Below, piece by piece: positions 1 through 11,291 of a stretch of DNA of 64,000 bases. The position numbers and the translations under genes are program-made. The stretch comes from Sisyra terminalis. Taxonomy: Eukaryota > Arthropoda > Insecta > Neuroptera > Sisyridae. The stretch is taken from assembly GCA_958496175.1 (NCBI GenBank), contig OY292276.1, positions 13,100,001 to 13,164,000 of the forward strand. The letters run 5' to 3'. The notes beneath the pieces were generated by a model. That model worked only from the letters and a program-made list of their open reading frames with translations, was not told the origin of the DNA and searched no databases. Each line of letters starts with the position of its first letter. Position 1 is the stretch's first letter.

Positions 1-2535
1 AAAATAATCACAAATTTTTTTTGTTGTAATTTCGCTGGAACTTTGAATGCTTTTTATCCATAAGTTACCATTTAGCACAGAAAACAGTTTATAGAGGAAT
101 ACTTATTTAACTGGATGCAAAAGCAAAAATATAAACCTAAAAGAAGCACAGTTATTATTTGCGTTTAGCACTGCGTTTAAGTAAAAATTTAATAGAATAA
201 TGTTTTTTTTTCGTTCGTTTTCCTATTCTCCATCATTTTTTTTATATAATCTTCTAAATTCATAAACTATGTATATATTATTCAATAATTCCAATTTCCT
301 CAACACAAAGTTCAATTCTCGAAAGTTTAATTATAGTTGTTAACAAGCGTTTTAAGTACCTACATTCAATAAATATGACTTAAGTTTTTTAAACCTATAG
401 TTGATTTTTATATATTTAACAAGGGCCCGGGGGTGAAATTTGCTTGAAATCCCTCCTAACAACTTAAAATCAGACTAAAATGAAGATTTGGGAACATCGC
501 TATACCATCTAATGCCAAATACTTTCATGGTCGAAAAACTACGTAAAAATTAAACTTTACCATAAAGAAAATTCCGCTGAAATTTTGTTCAAAAGAATCT
601 TAAGGCTTTGGACTTTTAAAAATAGAGTACTATTATCAATGTATCATAAGCATATTCGAAATCAACAGCTAATAAAGGACAACCTTTGAAAATAATCACT
701 TTAAAACATTTTTAAACGCCGAAGTTAAAAAGATAATTTGCTAGTTAAAATTATCATGAATTTCCAAGAAGATTGAAGGATTCAAAATTGGAAAATTTTG
801 ATCCAGAATGATCCAAATAAAAAAGCTTTTGCTTTAAAACTTCCAGGATAACTTACTTCAATTAAAAATGAAGCTGATTCTTATGAAAAGAATAACTTAT
901 TTTTATCAGGACTGGGATGTTGAGCAAAGCTATGTACAACCCAGTTTCAGCTTTGGGGTAATTATTTTTTAAATTAAGTTTCAGAATTAGCTCCGGATCC
1001 GAGTAATTAAAGTTTCATTTGACTATACCTAAGGCATTTAGAGTTTCTAAAAAAAAAAATTTTTCAGTGTTCAATGAGCTGTTCATTCAAAGCTTCAATT
1101 CATTCAAAACCTTTTACCAATATATCTCTGAGCTTTCGTTCCTCAGTGCTTGATTTAATCTTAGAAATATTGTCAAATATAATTACATATAGGCGAACTA
1201 TTCAAGCTTTAATATACTCGTCTCCTTTGCCAACATTAGTGAGATAAGAATCTCTTTTCATTTATACGGAAAATATATTAGGATAAAAAGAAAAAATAGT
1301 TAATTTTTTTAAAGAATTATTTAAATTTAATATTTTATCCTTGGAGAACTACGAAAGAAAGAAAAAATTGTTTAAATGGAATTTTGTCTTCGTTTGTATT
1401 GACAGGAAATAAAATTATGTTTTCGTCTTTTAATTTAGCATTAAAATATTTTTTTGTCATTTTTTTATTATCTCCTAAATACATAGATTCATTGTTCAAA
1501 TAGAATGATTGGAAATTTCATTTTTTAACAATATTTATTCAAATAAATTATTCAGTGTGAAATATTTTTGCGTGTGAGCTTTACAGATAAATATATTTTC
1601 ATTCAAAGAAATAACTGCATCGCAATTCATGAAATTGGATGAATAAAAGCTGTGGAAAAGCTTCAATTGATTTTTTAACACCTATTGATTGACTTTTAAA
1701 GCGAACAAAAATTTGAAAATATTTTGGGGAATTCAATAATTCTTTTTTAATAATTGTATACGGTTAAAATAAAAGAATTGTATTTTAAAGCCTTTTGAAG
1801 TGGTCAGTTCCATGAAATCGAAGTGTTAATAGTGAAATATGTAAGCGATCTGAGACATCAATGTTTACGTACAGGGCATTTTTGAAACCAATACGCCAGA
1901 ATAGGGTTAGTAGAAAATTGAATGTTAGATGTAAAGTTTGTGGGTACATACATCATTATTATATTTGTATAGAAATTTACAGGTTGTACATTTTTCAGAG
2001 AATGACGGTTTAATTTCTTTAGCTGCGTCGGATAAACACACGCATCGGCAAGAGAAAGAAGAAAAAGCCATATTTTACTTACCTGGAAGGTTTGTACGGT
2101 TTTGTACCCTAAAAAAATGCGCCATTAAATAATGTTTGAACAAAATGTTTAAGTGTTCTCCACCGACATGTCTCGAACAATTCGAGCTTCCTAATGCTGT
2201 TTACTGTCCCATACAAACACTCGAGTCCCCGTCTAGACTGCAAGAGTCCTTATGCATTTCTTCCCACTGATTTCTCACAATAGCTTCAGCTTTGTGATCT
2301 CTAAGCTACTTCAGCCCCATTTGTATCTCATTTGCATGTGGGTACTTTGAACGAAAATCTTACTCTTATTTTCACTACCTACATTACATCAATGGCAAAC
2401 AACTTACAAATATATTCCAATTGTCGTGATTAAACTGTCAAAAACTTCTCGACTTCTCCTTTCCATAGTTTTGTTTTTAAAGTTCTTTTCAACTTTACAA
2501 ATAAATCTCAAGTATTTTTCTTTATCACGTTAATC
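1..2535. other. AT-rich non-coding stretch
   Basis: I see no supportable gene, exon, RNA or repeat boundary here. Open frames are short and lack motifs. Homopolymer A and T runs are frequent. If the minus-strand FGF gene ends near 9 kb, this lies downstream of it. Confidence 0.5.
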
Positions 2536-2790
2536 CAGTGACGGCTGATGCATAGGCGTAATGGCACTAATCTTGAGAATCCTCACCAAAAATTAGTAGG
2601 TATAAAGTATAACACTTTTATTAGTTTTCTTACAAACTAAAAGAACTTCTTGTTTCAATATTAGCCACAAGCTTTGAAGAATAACTATCGAGAAATATGT
2701 TTGGTTAAACAAATTATTCAACAGTGATTATTGCAAATAACATAGTAGAATGATGTGATGAAAAATTAAATATTAGACAGAACTCAAAAA

Positions 2791-3916
2791 TCTTATATAT
2801 AAATTGGCTATCTTGCCGTGCGTCCGTGCAGAATGGGCTACGTGCATGCGCTCTGTTATCCCCGCTTACGCATTCAAAACGTTGGAAAGGGTACTCACTC
2901 ACTAATGTATTTACTTGTGAATACGTGTTTCGAATTTTCAGGTTTACAATATGTGAAAGCTCTTTTCAAATATATCTACTTATCAGAGTTTAAATTTTGA
3001 GCAGACCCTAAGTTTTTGTTTCTAATAATAAATCAACTTTGTTTTACACTATTTATACTAAGCAGTAATAATGTTTCGCTTTTAACGAACTTTGATTAAT
3101 TATTAAATTTGAAATTTCGATTGTTTATTAAACGTTATCCCTTACAAACTTTGCTACCGTTTTTCACTCTTTTAGGGGAGAAATTTTCAAAAACCCTTTC
3201 TTATTATATATCTGCATCGTACAAGGAAAACACTTTCCAAATTTCATTGACACAAATGTGTACTTATATTTGAAAATACAATGTAAAACGAAAAAAAATA
3301 ATGACCTTCTTTATGTTAGTTAACATGACTAAAAGGTATTCGATTTCGCACATTTGGATGTTGTACATACAAAATTGTTGGAAATAGGTGGAAAGCGTGA
3401 AAGTAAATTCGAATATTTTATTTATTTTCAATAACAATAATTGGTTTTCAAATTGTTCTAAATACCCAAAAAAAAGTTAGTATCGAAGATTTTATATTCG
3501 AATTGACAGTGAAATATATGGCAGAAAATTGCTACCTTAATGCTTTTCAGCCGAATATATAATTACTCCAGATCACAACCATTGGTTCATAAAATAAAAT
3601 AGATCTTAAAAAGTTTGATTGTTGAAAAACGAACCAAAATTTAAAATCGCCTATTTGGTATAAGTACTATATAAGTATTAAACTTTCATACTAATTTAGT
3701 GAAATGACGTTATTTAAAATGTTGTTATTAAAATGATATAAAAAAACACTTACATTTTATTTCTTAATATAATTTTAGATAAACTTTTTTTTTATATTAA
3801 CAACACTTTGATTATTAAATTTAAAATTTCGATTGTTGATTAACTCTACATTATCTCATATTAAACATTTTATTGAGATAAAACCTTTAGTTTCGCATGC
3901 AACGGGTAACTACTAG
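2791..3916 (+). mobile_element. Helitron-like non-autonomous element
   Basis: The unit begins with TC followed by a TATATATAA run and a stretch of CCGTGCGTCCGTG type. It ends in CTAG after ACGGGTAACTA. The base before it is A and the base after it is T, the insertion context expected for Helitrons, which integrate between A and T without target duplication. A short palindrome (GCATGC) sits about 20 bases before the end, where Helitrons carry a hairpin. No Rep/helicase coding remains. It lies inside the hAT-like ends and so inserted later. Confidence 0.45.
3089..3843 (+). repeat. Pair of ~40-bp direct repeats inside the Helitron-like unit
   Basis: Positions 3089-3131 and 3805-3843 share a sequence running from ACTTTGATTA through AAATTTCGATTGTT to ATTAA, with one 4-bp gap and a few mismatches. 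This may be an internal duplication of the element. Confidence 0.5.
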
Positions 3917-3995
3917 TAATTTAATAATTGTGTTTTATTTTGTGATACAACACCGAGTAGGTAACCCCACATGAAAGTTTTATAAGCCGTCACTG

Positions 3996-5940
3996 GACAA
4001 TCATATATCCACTTTATCTAAATACTATTATACAGAAATCTAATATTATTCAGTTGACATAAAAAAACCAAATATAAAAACGACACTTAAAAATCAACAT
4101 AAACTACAAAAATATTTATTTTTTAAATATCAATAAACTCATACTTCGATAATAATAATTTAACGACTTCTGAATACCTAATCGAAACGAAAAATAAACC
4201 AATAAAAGTAATTCCATTCAAATTCAAAAAATATTTTCATCTTAGCAATCAGAAATCTTTGCTTCACTTAAAAATTTTACGATTATTAGTACAAAAAGTT
4301 TTCGAATTAATTTCCGTAAAGGTTTTCATTAGTCCATGAACTGATTTTCTCAAAAATACCCTTTCATAACTAACGATAGGTACAATCCAATATATTTTTA
4401 TGTAAGAAATTTGCAACTTTTAAACTTACCTCACCGCATTAATATTTCGTTTACAATTGAGAAATTGATATAAAATTTATTTATAGTAATGGCTGTTTTT
4501 TTTTTGTACAAAGTTTTTAACTTTAAGTTATTCAGCAAGTCTATTGAATCGTTGGGTAGTTTTTAGGTCAAAGTATAAGCAGGAGAAAAGCATTATGCAC
4601 GGTTGGAATTAAAAAAAGGTGGAAAAAACTTCACAGAAAAAGTTTTAAAATATTCACGAAACATCAATCATATATAGTTGGTCAGTTGCATCTCCTTTAT
4701 AAAATGGGATGTGGAAGTTCGTTTTTATCGTAGGAATATGAAAAATAAAATGTTAAGGATCGTTAAGTTCATATGTAAATTATCGAATACTTATAAAAAT
4801 TTCAACTGCATAAAAATGGAATGCATCGATTACTAACGTTGTTGGCGTAGTAGAAGAAGAAATGATGCTCTGGTAAAAATGGGAATAAAATTTTCATTTG
4901 AATATTAAACTGCTCTTTAAAAGGAAAATTTTATTTTCAAAATTGGAAAAAGATTTAATAAAGATTTTGAAAAATAAAACACCTTTTGGTACCATAATAG
5001 TGCAGACTGTAGTTGTATTAATCAGTGATCATCATGACCAGTTGTCATAACTTCCAATTCTATAGAGGAAAAAGCTTTGTTATTCGGTGAAGTTAGTAAA
5101 TATGTATTATAGCTATCAAAAGCTTAAGGTAGTTTAAATGACAACACTAAATGTATCCTTTAATTCATAAAGTAGAGTATAGGCAGCTTTTCAAAGGTTT
5201 TTATCCTTCACTTGATAAATATTTAACTCACAAAATACAAAGTAACAAAAATATTTCTCGTATGTTTGGTTTTTCATCAAATCCACTTAGAACCTTTTAG
5301 GTAACATAAGTTCTTAAAGCTTTGAATATAATTAAAATCTTTTTTTATGGTTTTGCGCCACTTTTTGGATTTGAAAACTTAAGTATCCAATAAATTTAAT
5401 ATAAGAACATTGTTTGAAATGTTTGATGTTCGGTGAAATGTTTGCCATGAAGAAAGCATTGGTTATATACAACATGAGTACTCTTTACTATATCTATGTA
5501 GTTAAAACATTGTTAAATATTAAGCTTAAGATTATTGAATGCTCTTAACTGTTTTGGTAACTAAACATAGTATTTCCAGGTATTTCCAATAATTAAAAAA
5601 AATGGTTTTTACGAACTGCTATATTTTTTTTTAGAAAACAGCTTGTTTTTAATTGCATAGTATCGAATGATTTGATACTATGATATAAAAAAGTGATAAT
5701 TTATCAATAATTAGTTTAACTATGAACCAATTACGAAATTCAAGTACAATTTATTTACTAACTTAAAAACTTTAGCAAGTTAAACATGGTATCAATCACT
5801 TACACTAAAGATGTTTTTTTATGGTTTATTGCCTTTAAAAGGTTAAAAGGAAAGAATTTCACAATAACTATCAATAAGCCTTATATACATTCTTCATTAA
5901 TATAATGAACATTAATATAAGCGATGTAGTTAAAAGCAAT
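3996..5940. other. AT-rich non-coding stretch
   Basis: No coding frame, splice-bounded exon or clear repeat was recognised. Confidence 0.45.
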
Positions 5941-6070
5941 GCACTAATATCTGATGACAGCACACATTCTTCAGTGCAAAGGATATTTGCCAATGGGATT
6001 ACGAGATTTAAAGATGCTCAGTTGTTTTGATTGTTGAACTTTTTTAAATTTAACAAAACCACTCCCAGGC
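5941..6070 (+). repeat. Dispersed repeat family R1, copy 1
   Basis: This shares a core around CCAATGGGATTACGAG, then AAAGATG and TTGTTTTGATT, then a run ending in CACTCC, with copies at 29590-29710 (reverse strand) and 48331-48460. Ends are not defined and there is no coding. It is probably part of a transposable element. Confidence 0.55.
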
Positions 6071-6940
6071 TTCATGATAAATGCTTCTATGAATACGATT
6101 AACGCTTTAGGGAACGTTATGAATACTGGCGTTATTTTGAGCCTATTGATACATTAATTTATAATTAAAAGATAAAATTAAAAAAAAAAGTTTTAAGTAG
6201 ATAGCAAAAACTTAAAATGAAGTTGTGCTTTATTGGAAAAAATATTTCATTCCAATTTAAGGATAATGAAATAATTAACACCATATTTTAACCATTTAAT
6301 GTCATAATATAATGAATTGGTAAAACCAAAGAAAATACTTTCCTGATTGAAATATTTTCAAAAAATTATAGGAAAAATAGTAAAGATTTATTAATTAAAT
6401 ACTTGAAATCATTTTCTTCAAATTTAAATTAAGAATAGTAATAGTAATTTAGTGTATAAACAAGTAAAATTATTTTATAAATTTTAGAAAGATATACAGT
6501 TGATTGTTTTTTATAAACCGGAATAATCACCCCCAAATTATATTAAAGTTTCGAATTAATCGGTAAATAGGAGGTTCTAAGGATAACATTTTTACTTATT
6601 ATATTTATCAAACAATCAATATATATGGATATCTGAAACTTCTAGGATTTTACTAGGGTTTTATTAACCTTACCCGCTTTTTAACAACAATTAAATATTT
6701 TTACCTTACACTCTGAAATAAAAACCATGGCTCAAATCCCTTTTAGAACAGTCAAATCAGACAACGTCGCAATTTCTACTTTGTTTTATATTCTATTCGC
6801 GATTTTTTTGATAATTCAATTCAATTTATTCGTGAATTTAATTAAAAACAAAAAAAAAACATTTCTTATCTTTGGTTTATAATACACATTAAATGAATTT
6901 CCTTTTTTAGATATTAAATACTTAATGTTTGTATTCCATC

Positions 6941-6985
6941 TTTGTACAATGTTTCGTTACTTTCGTAGCTTCATCAGGTTCTCGA
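6941..6985 (-). ncRNA. Hammerhead-ribozyme-like motif A-left
   Basis: Read on the minus strand: CTGATGA (6971-6977), one extra A, stem II GCTAC / GTAAC closed by a GAAA tetraloop with one mismatch, then GAAAC (GAAA at 6952-6955) and a short ATT before the 3' arm. The conserved hammerhead core residues are present. Helix III is reduced to one or two pairs, so any activity would need a dimer. Confidence 0.5.
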
Positions 6986-7175
6986 TTACACTCTCCATTG
7001 ACTTGAGATCGAGATACTGTTAATATTGTGTTTTTTATTAATAAATTTAATAAAAATTTAAATGTTCTATATTGTTAATTTTTAACATATTGTAACTTTA
7101 CAAGAGAATACTAATAGCATGTTATTGATGCCTAAATTATTACACATGAATATAACAATTGATGTTTTGTAATTG

Positions 7176-7215
7176 AGTACCTGATAAAGCTACGAAAGTA
7201 GCGAAACATTACATA
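7176..7215 (+). ncRNA. Hammerhead-like motif A-right, core mutated
   Basis: The core reads CTGATAA (7181-7187), with the invariant G8 replaced by A. It is followed by an extra A, a perfect GCTAC-GAAA-GTAGC stem-loop, and GAAAC. The stem is intact but the core change should abolish cleavage. Confidence 0.4.
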
Positions 7216-7272
7216 AAAATGAAATAAAAACATCAAGTATTCAGTATCCAAAGAAGAAGATTCATTTAATGT

Positions 7273-8420
7273 TTAAAAAAGAAAATTTGACATTGTCAGA
7301 TTTGACTCTTCTAAAAGGGACTTAAGCCTGAAACATTTTCGGAGCAACTGTTAAATTGATTTCTTTTTGCAATAAAAATAAGTTTGAGAATGTGTTTACC
7401 TTTTTGTTAAAACAAGAAATGAAGTACCATAGGATATGCCAGGAAAAAAGTTTTGTGGTCACTGGATTGATTTTTTTTTTATTCATAGTACAAACATTTT
7501 TACCTATTGCTTATAATTTAAAAAAAAATTGAGACCTTTCTTGATAAGAAATGAGAATAACAATAGAGCAGCTTATATTGATATTGCTAAGCTTGGAAAA
7601 ATCTTCAACTGAAACCACGTCCATTCTTTGTCTTCATCGAAATTTTGCAATGACTATCGTTGAATGGTATAAATATTAATCTTCTACTCACCATACGGTC
7701 AATGGAATATTTATTTAGAATAAATTTTCTCAAAATGTAGGTAAGATTAAGTAAAAATCAATCTTCCTTATTTGACGAAGTCAATTACTTTCAAAACGTA
7801 TATAAACCATTTTTAAGAAAAAAAATTATTTAGCTACCTTAAATGTTGAGGGAGATATTGATTAATCAAAGTGCAAAGGTGTGAAAGTTCAAAACTCCAA
7901 GTGCAGAACCCACAACCAAACTAATATGAAGCTTGTCGACTAGGAAATTGAAACAGGAAAAAGAAATTGAGTTAGAAAAGGGACCAGAAGCAGTGGTGGT
8001 GATCGATCATTGATGAATCTTTATAGGATTTTCGTCAAAATATCCTCATTTTTTGGCTCTTTGCCATTAAGTTCTCATTATGTATGGAGGGTGCTGCAGC
8101 TCTAGGTGCTTTTTTTATTTTTTTTTTTTAAACTTTCTACTGTAATACTTCTCAAAGTTTAAATTTCTTGAAAACAATAATTGGTCACAAAACTTACTAT
8201 AAACATTTAATTGAAAGTCTATCAATTAAATTTGCTGCCTTATTGTTCATGAGGAAACACGTTAAGAAAACAATGCTCTACAGTAACAATAAAAGAGATT
8301 GCAGCTCTGGTTTTGTAGTAATACCACAAAAATAGCAACCATAAACCTCTACTGTTTTACAAGCCAAAGTACCTACTTGTTATTATGGACATCGATTTAA
8401 TAATTTCTCTAAACACTTAC
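7273..8420. other. AT-rich non-coding stretch
   Basis: Nothing recognisable was found. It lies downstream of the FGF gene in gene orientation. Confidence 0.45.
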
Positions 8421-8447
8421 CTGCTTCTTCTTCTTCGTCTTCATCTT
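8421..8447 (-). CDS. Candidate 27-nt microexon, gene unknown
   Basis: On the minus strand a pyrimidine-rich acceptor (CTTTTTTTCAG type) is followed by 27 nt of AAG/GAA-rich sequence and a consensus donor GTAAGTG. The length is a multiple of three. Depending on phase it would encode an acidic run (DEDEEEEA) or a basic one (KMKTKKKKQ). It lies about 1.7 kb downstream of the FGF stop codon, so it is not part of the FGF isoform described here unless an alternative 3' end exists. It could belong to another minus-strand gene, or be a chance purine-rich match to splice signals. The host gene is not identified. Confidence 0.3.
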
Positions 8448-9752
8448 CTGAAAAAAAGTATAATGCGAAAACAGGTTTTCGTATGGTACACAAGTATAAG
8501 GCAAAACAAAATACAACATTACAATTTAAGTTAATAGCAAGTGATGTATTTCTGACGATAGTTGACTGGAATGTTTTACAAGGTAGATATTTGCCTCTAA
8601 TAGGGCACAGATCAACATGTGTGCGGGCTTCAAGACACACCGATAGCGTACGAGACGGCTTAAAGCTCACGACAACCTATTACATAAGAAGCATAATACT
8701 TCAAGATGCATTCTACTGTGACAATTACACACTGGTATTAGGTATACGTTTATATAAATAGTTTGATATTAATATTACATTGAATACGTATATTTCATAT
8801 GAATATTTTTGAAAGTTTACTTAGTATATGCGTGGTGTAATATGTACATATACGTATATATTCGAACATAAAATATTTGTAAGATTCGGAATATGAAATG
8901 GCACATATGATATATCTGTTATAGTACAGATAATTTTTCGTTAGCATTGTTTTTTTGTTGGAGTAAATAGTTTAAGTGAAAATCTAAATAATGTAATAAT
9001 CACAATAGAATGGTTTTAGTACATGACAATGATTTTTTTTTAATAATTAAAATTAAGTAATGAAGAATGAACATTACATATGTGTATATATAAAAAATGA
9101 CACTATTTAATACTTGGTATTCATATCAATTAAAGTACATATAATACATAATACGAAATATTAATTCATTGGAGCAAAGTTATATGATACACATAGCGTT
9201 ACTCCAACGAGTTAACAAATTTGGTTTTTCATTTATTTTTTTTCATTTTACTTTTTTAAATACAAGTGCAATTTTAAATTGCATAAACATAAAACCTATG
9301 AATATACACAATTCATATAAATAAATTAAAAGACCATTTTACAATATTGTTTTTTTTTTCTTTAATATTCTTTTGCAGCGATGTACTAAGCTCAAAAGAA
9401 CTAAATACTTAATCAGTTACGAAAACAATGAGAAGATTTGTTTTTTGTTTTCTTCAAAAGTCGCGAAATAAAAAACGTTAGATCATTGTCGTCATTTTCG
9501 ATAGCGCGTTTCTTCCGAATTCTAATTGTTTTGTAAAATACTATTTTTAGATATTTGTACACAGAGTAACGACGACGCACTTTTACATTATAACCCTTTC
9601 AAATTGCCTCAGGTGGATACAATCCGATTGACTTGATGAAACCGGGAATGGGAACGGGAAACTGGAATTATGGGAGGAAGGTTAATTGGGTTTCTGTTGG
9701 TTGATTGACTGGTTGATGAGCGAAAGGGTATGTGTACAAATTAAAATAAAAT
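8448..9752. other. Non-coding stretch, possible distal 3' UTR of FGF
   Basis: No exon can be supported. Candidate minus-strand poly(A) signals occur as the complement of TTTATT near 9233 and of TTTAAT near 9361, so the FGF transcript could end anywhere in this range. A plus-strand frame at 8483-8761 has no domain I can defend. Confidence 0.35.
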
Positions 9753-9805
9753 CCCGTTAAAAGTTGACCAACATTTATCGATTTTAATTTGCAGCTTTTA
9801 ACGGG
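9753..9805. other. Stem-loop in the putative FGF 3' UTR
   Basis: CCCGTTAAAAGTTG (9753-9766) pairs with CAGCTTTTAACGGG (9792-9805), 14 bp with one G-T pair and a 25-nt loop. It is richer in GC than its surroundings and lies about 360 nt past the FGF stop on the transcribed strand. A role in mRNA stability or localisation is inference only. Confidence 0.45.
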
Positions 9806-10164
9806 TCTTCTAGTAAATGATTTTCATTCAGTCATACACTCATGCTTACACGTACGTTCATGCACCCACTAGAGTTTGTATCTAAATTATACGGCCACGA
9901 AATGCGTTTCGCTGATCGATCTTGTTTCCACCCGACGGCTAAGCGTATTATTTTTTTTTATAAGTTGAAGGAAAAATGCGAGAATTTCTACGTTACAACA
10001 CCGAACGGCGGTAGCCCAATGAAAGGCGAATGGCTATAGACATCGAAGATTTTCTATATGTTTGTGCTGGAAGCGCTGCGGCTGCTGGGATGTGAAGTCT
10101 TTGTGTCTACTTCACGGTACGTTTCTGATTCCTCAATCGTAGAGGTATCGAAAAGTTAACTGTT
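9806..10164 (-). other. Putative FGF 3' UTR, GC-elevated
   Basis: This is the stretch immediately after the FGF stop. It has higher GC than the introns and several short open frames on both strands, none with a recognisable domain. A minus-strand frame of about 32 codons ending at 10061 is open, but no splice site joins it to the FGF exon. Confidence 0.4.
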
Positions 10165-10407
10165 TTACGGATGGTGGTTTCGTCGTGTATTGTGTCCAGT
10201 TACATCCACTTTTTCATCGCGTTTGATAAAATTAAAACATCTATCTTTCTGTTTTCCATGACGTCTTCTTCGTCTGTTCGCGTTTATAGGTTTCCCGTTT
10301 TCATTGAACCCTATAAACATGTGGATGTTATCTGTTGACGAATACCTGTCGTATCCATTTGTTTCAATCGCATGTCGAAAACGACAATGCCGATTTACTT
10401 TGCTTCT
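10165..10407 (-). CDS. FGF ligand, last coding exon (C-terminal half of the FGF core)
   Basis: This exon gives 80 codons plus a stop, entered in phase 0 after acceptor TTTTACAG (10408-10410). It holds the FGF family signature with exact spacing: Cys-x-Phe, then six residues, then Tyr (CRFRHAIETNGY, residues 8-19). Strand FIGFNENGKP (31-40) corresponds to the WYVALNKxGxP strand of vertebrate FGFs. A basic run RRRRRHGKQK (45-54) suits heparan-sulfate binding, and CFNFIKR (57-63) is the final core strand. Glutamate of the signature is replaced by His. The tail after the core is short, unlike the long tails reported for some fly FGFs. The product should be a secreted ligand for a receptor tyrosine kinase of the FGFR type. 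The family call is strong; which insect FGF (Branchless or the FGF8-like Thisbe/Pyramus group) is unresolved. Confidence 0.88.
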   Translation of the reverse strand, partial: RSKVNRHCRFRHAIETNGYDRYSSTDNIHMFIGFNENGKPINANRRRRRHGKQKDRCFNFIKRDEKVDVTGHNTRRNHHP

Positions 10408-10653
10408 CTGTAAAATCAAATTGAGAACAACAAAATTATACACTACGTACAAAAAACATCAAGCATTATATTAGGTAGGCCAAAAAGAAATTCACTATTT
10501 TTTTCGGTATACCTCCTTAAATACCGGTCAACCAATTTTAGATTTATACTCATTGCCAAGATGGCATTTTGCACTAAAAAAATTGCTTTTGCCTGTTTCG
10601 ATTTGGTTCATCCAGTAGTGAGTTACGGGGCGTTAAAAATGGAGGTCAACATA

Positions 10654-11289
10654 CAGAGGTGTGAAAATTATTAGAATCAAAAGAAGATTTGTACTTTCTT
10701 CTAGAAATGTATCACCCAGACTAAAACATCTAACATCAATTATGGTTTGGAGCTGCATGTCAGCAAAGGGTACCGGTAGGATATACATTGTGGAAGGTAC
10801 TATGAGGCAAGACCAATATATACAAATCTTGGAAACGAGGTTATTACCTCAAACTAAAGAGTGGTTTCCGGAAGAAAATTTTATCTTTATGCAGGATGGA
10901 GCTCCTTACCATAAAGCCAAAAAAGTTATGAATTTCCTCAAAAATTCTAACATTAATGTGCCTTCTTGGCCAGGAAATAGTTTTGATGCTAATCCCATAG
11001 AAAATTTTTGGGCCATTGTGAAGAAAAAAACTAAAAAAATAAACTATTACAACACGGGTGGATCGGATTACCAAACTCATTAAGATTTGGCATCGTAATA
11101 AAATATAAATTAAAAAAAATAGTATAGACGGTACAGATGCCAGGATGAGAAAAATAAATTAGAAACAATGAAGGGTACCACAAAAAATATTAGATGAGTG
11201 AAATTTTTATAATTTTTAAGTTTATGACATTTAAAAAAAATGTTTTTTTTTTTTGAGTTGTCTTGAGTCTAATGATTTTCACACCTCTG
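10654..11289 (+). mobile_element. Tc1-like element, internally deleted, inside mariner A
   Basis: Inverted repeats begin CAGAGGTGTGAAAAT and run about 28 bp with few mismatches. TA flanks both ends (10652-10653 and 11290-11291). At 636 bp it is well under half the usual Tc1 length. The mariner sequence on either side rejoins cleanly when the insert is removed, as shown by comparison with mariner B at 42.3 kb. Confidence 0.9.
10661..11155 (+). pseudogene. Tc1-family transposase, C-terminal half only
   Basis: The open part (to 11083) contains the second catalytic Asp in FMQDGAPYHKAK and the Glu in NPIENFW, separated by exactly 34 residues, the DD34E arrangement of Tc1 transposases. Sequence beyond the stop still reads MPGRMRK, the usual Tc1 C-terminal motif. 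The N-terminal DNA-binding half and the first catalytic Asp are missing, so it cannot encode an active enzyme. The first residues derive from the terminal repeat rather than from transposase. Confidence 0.85.
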
Positions 11290-11291
11290 TA

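Larger units (their letters stand above)
2536..3995. mobile_element. hAT-like non-autonomous element, outer shell
   Basis: The stretch is bounded by a perfect inverted repeat, CAGTGACGGCT at 2536-2546 and AGCCGTCACTG at 3985-3995, extended by one more C/G pair outside. A CAGTG start is typical of hAT transposon termini. No transposase frame is present. The flanking 8-mers do not match, so an 8-bp target duplication is not preserved, and the hAT assignment rests on the termini alone. Most of the interior is taken up by a second, Helitron-like unit. Removing that unit leaves roughly 330 bp, the size of a MITE. Confidence 0.5.
6886..7272. mobile_element. Inverted-repeat element with hammerhead-like arms (copy A)
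   Basis: Arms of about 100 bp (6886-6995 and 7168-7272) are inverted copies of each other with scattered mismatches, separated by about 170 bp of AT-rich spacer. Each arm carries a CTGAT(G/A)A, stem-loop, GAAAC module, on the minus strand in the left arm and the plus strand in the right arm. There is no coding. The layout resembles terminal segments of Penelope-like retroelements or a derivative of them. Confidence 0.6.

Noticed and set aside
5951..5985. CTGATGA followed by a possible stem, considered as a hammerhead core
   Set aside because: No GAAA after a paired stem. The sequence belongs to dispersed repeat R1.
8483..8761. Plus-strand 92-codon frame with a TIVDW phrase, loosely like a lipase strand
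   Set aside because: No nucleophile GxSxG motif, no splice donor at the end and no other lipase block nearby.
9842..10039. Plus-strand 65-codon frame
   Set aside because: It is on the strand opposite the FGF 3' UTR, has no domain, and is explained by raised GC content.
10061..10160. Minus-strand serine-rich open frame just past the FGF stop
   Set aside because: It is separated from the FGF exon by a stop, and the only nearby acceptor puts a stop in frame, so it is treated as 3' UTR.
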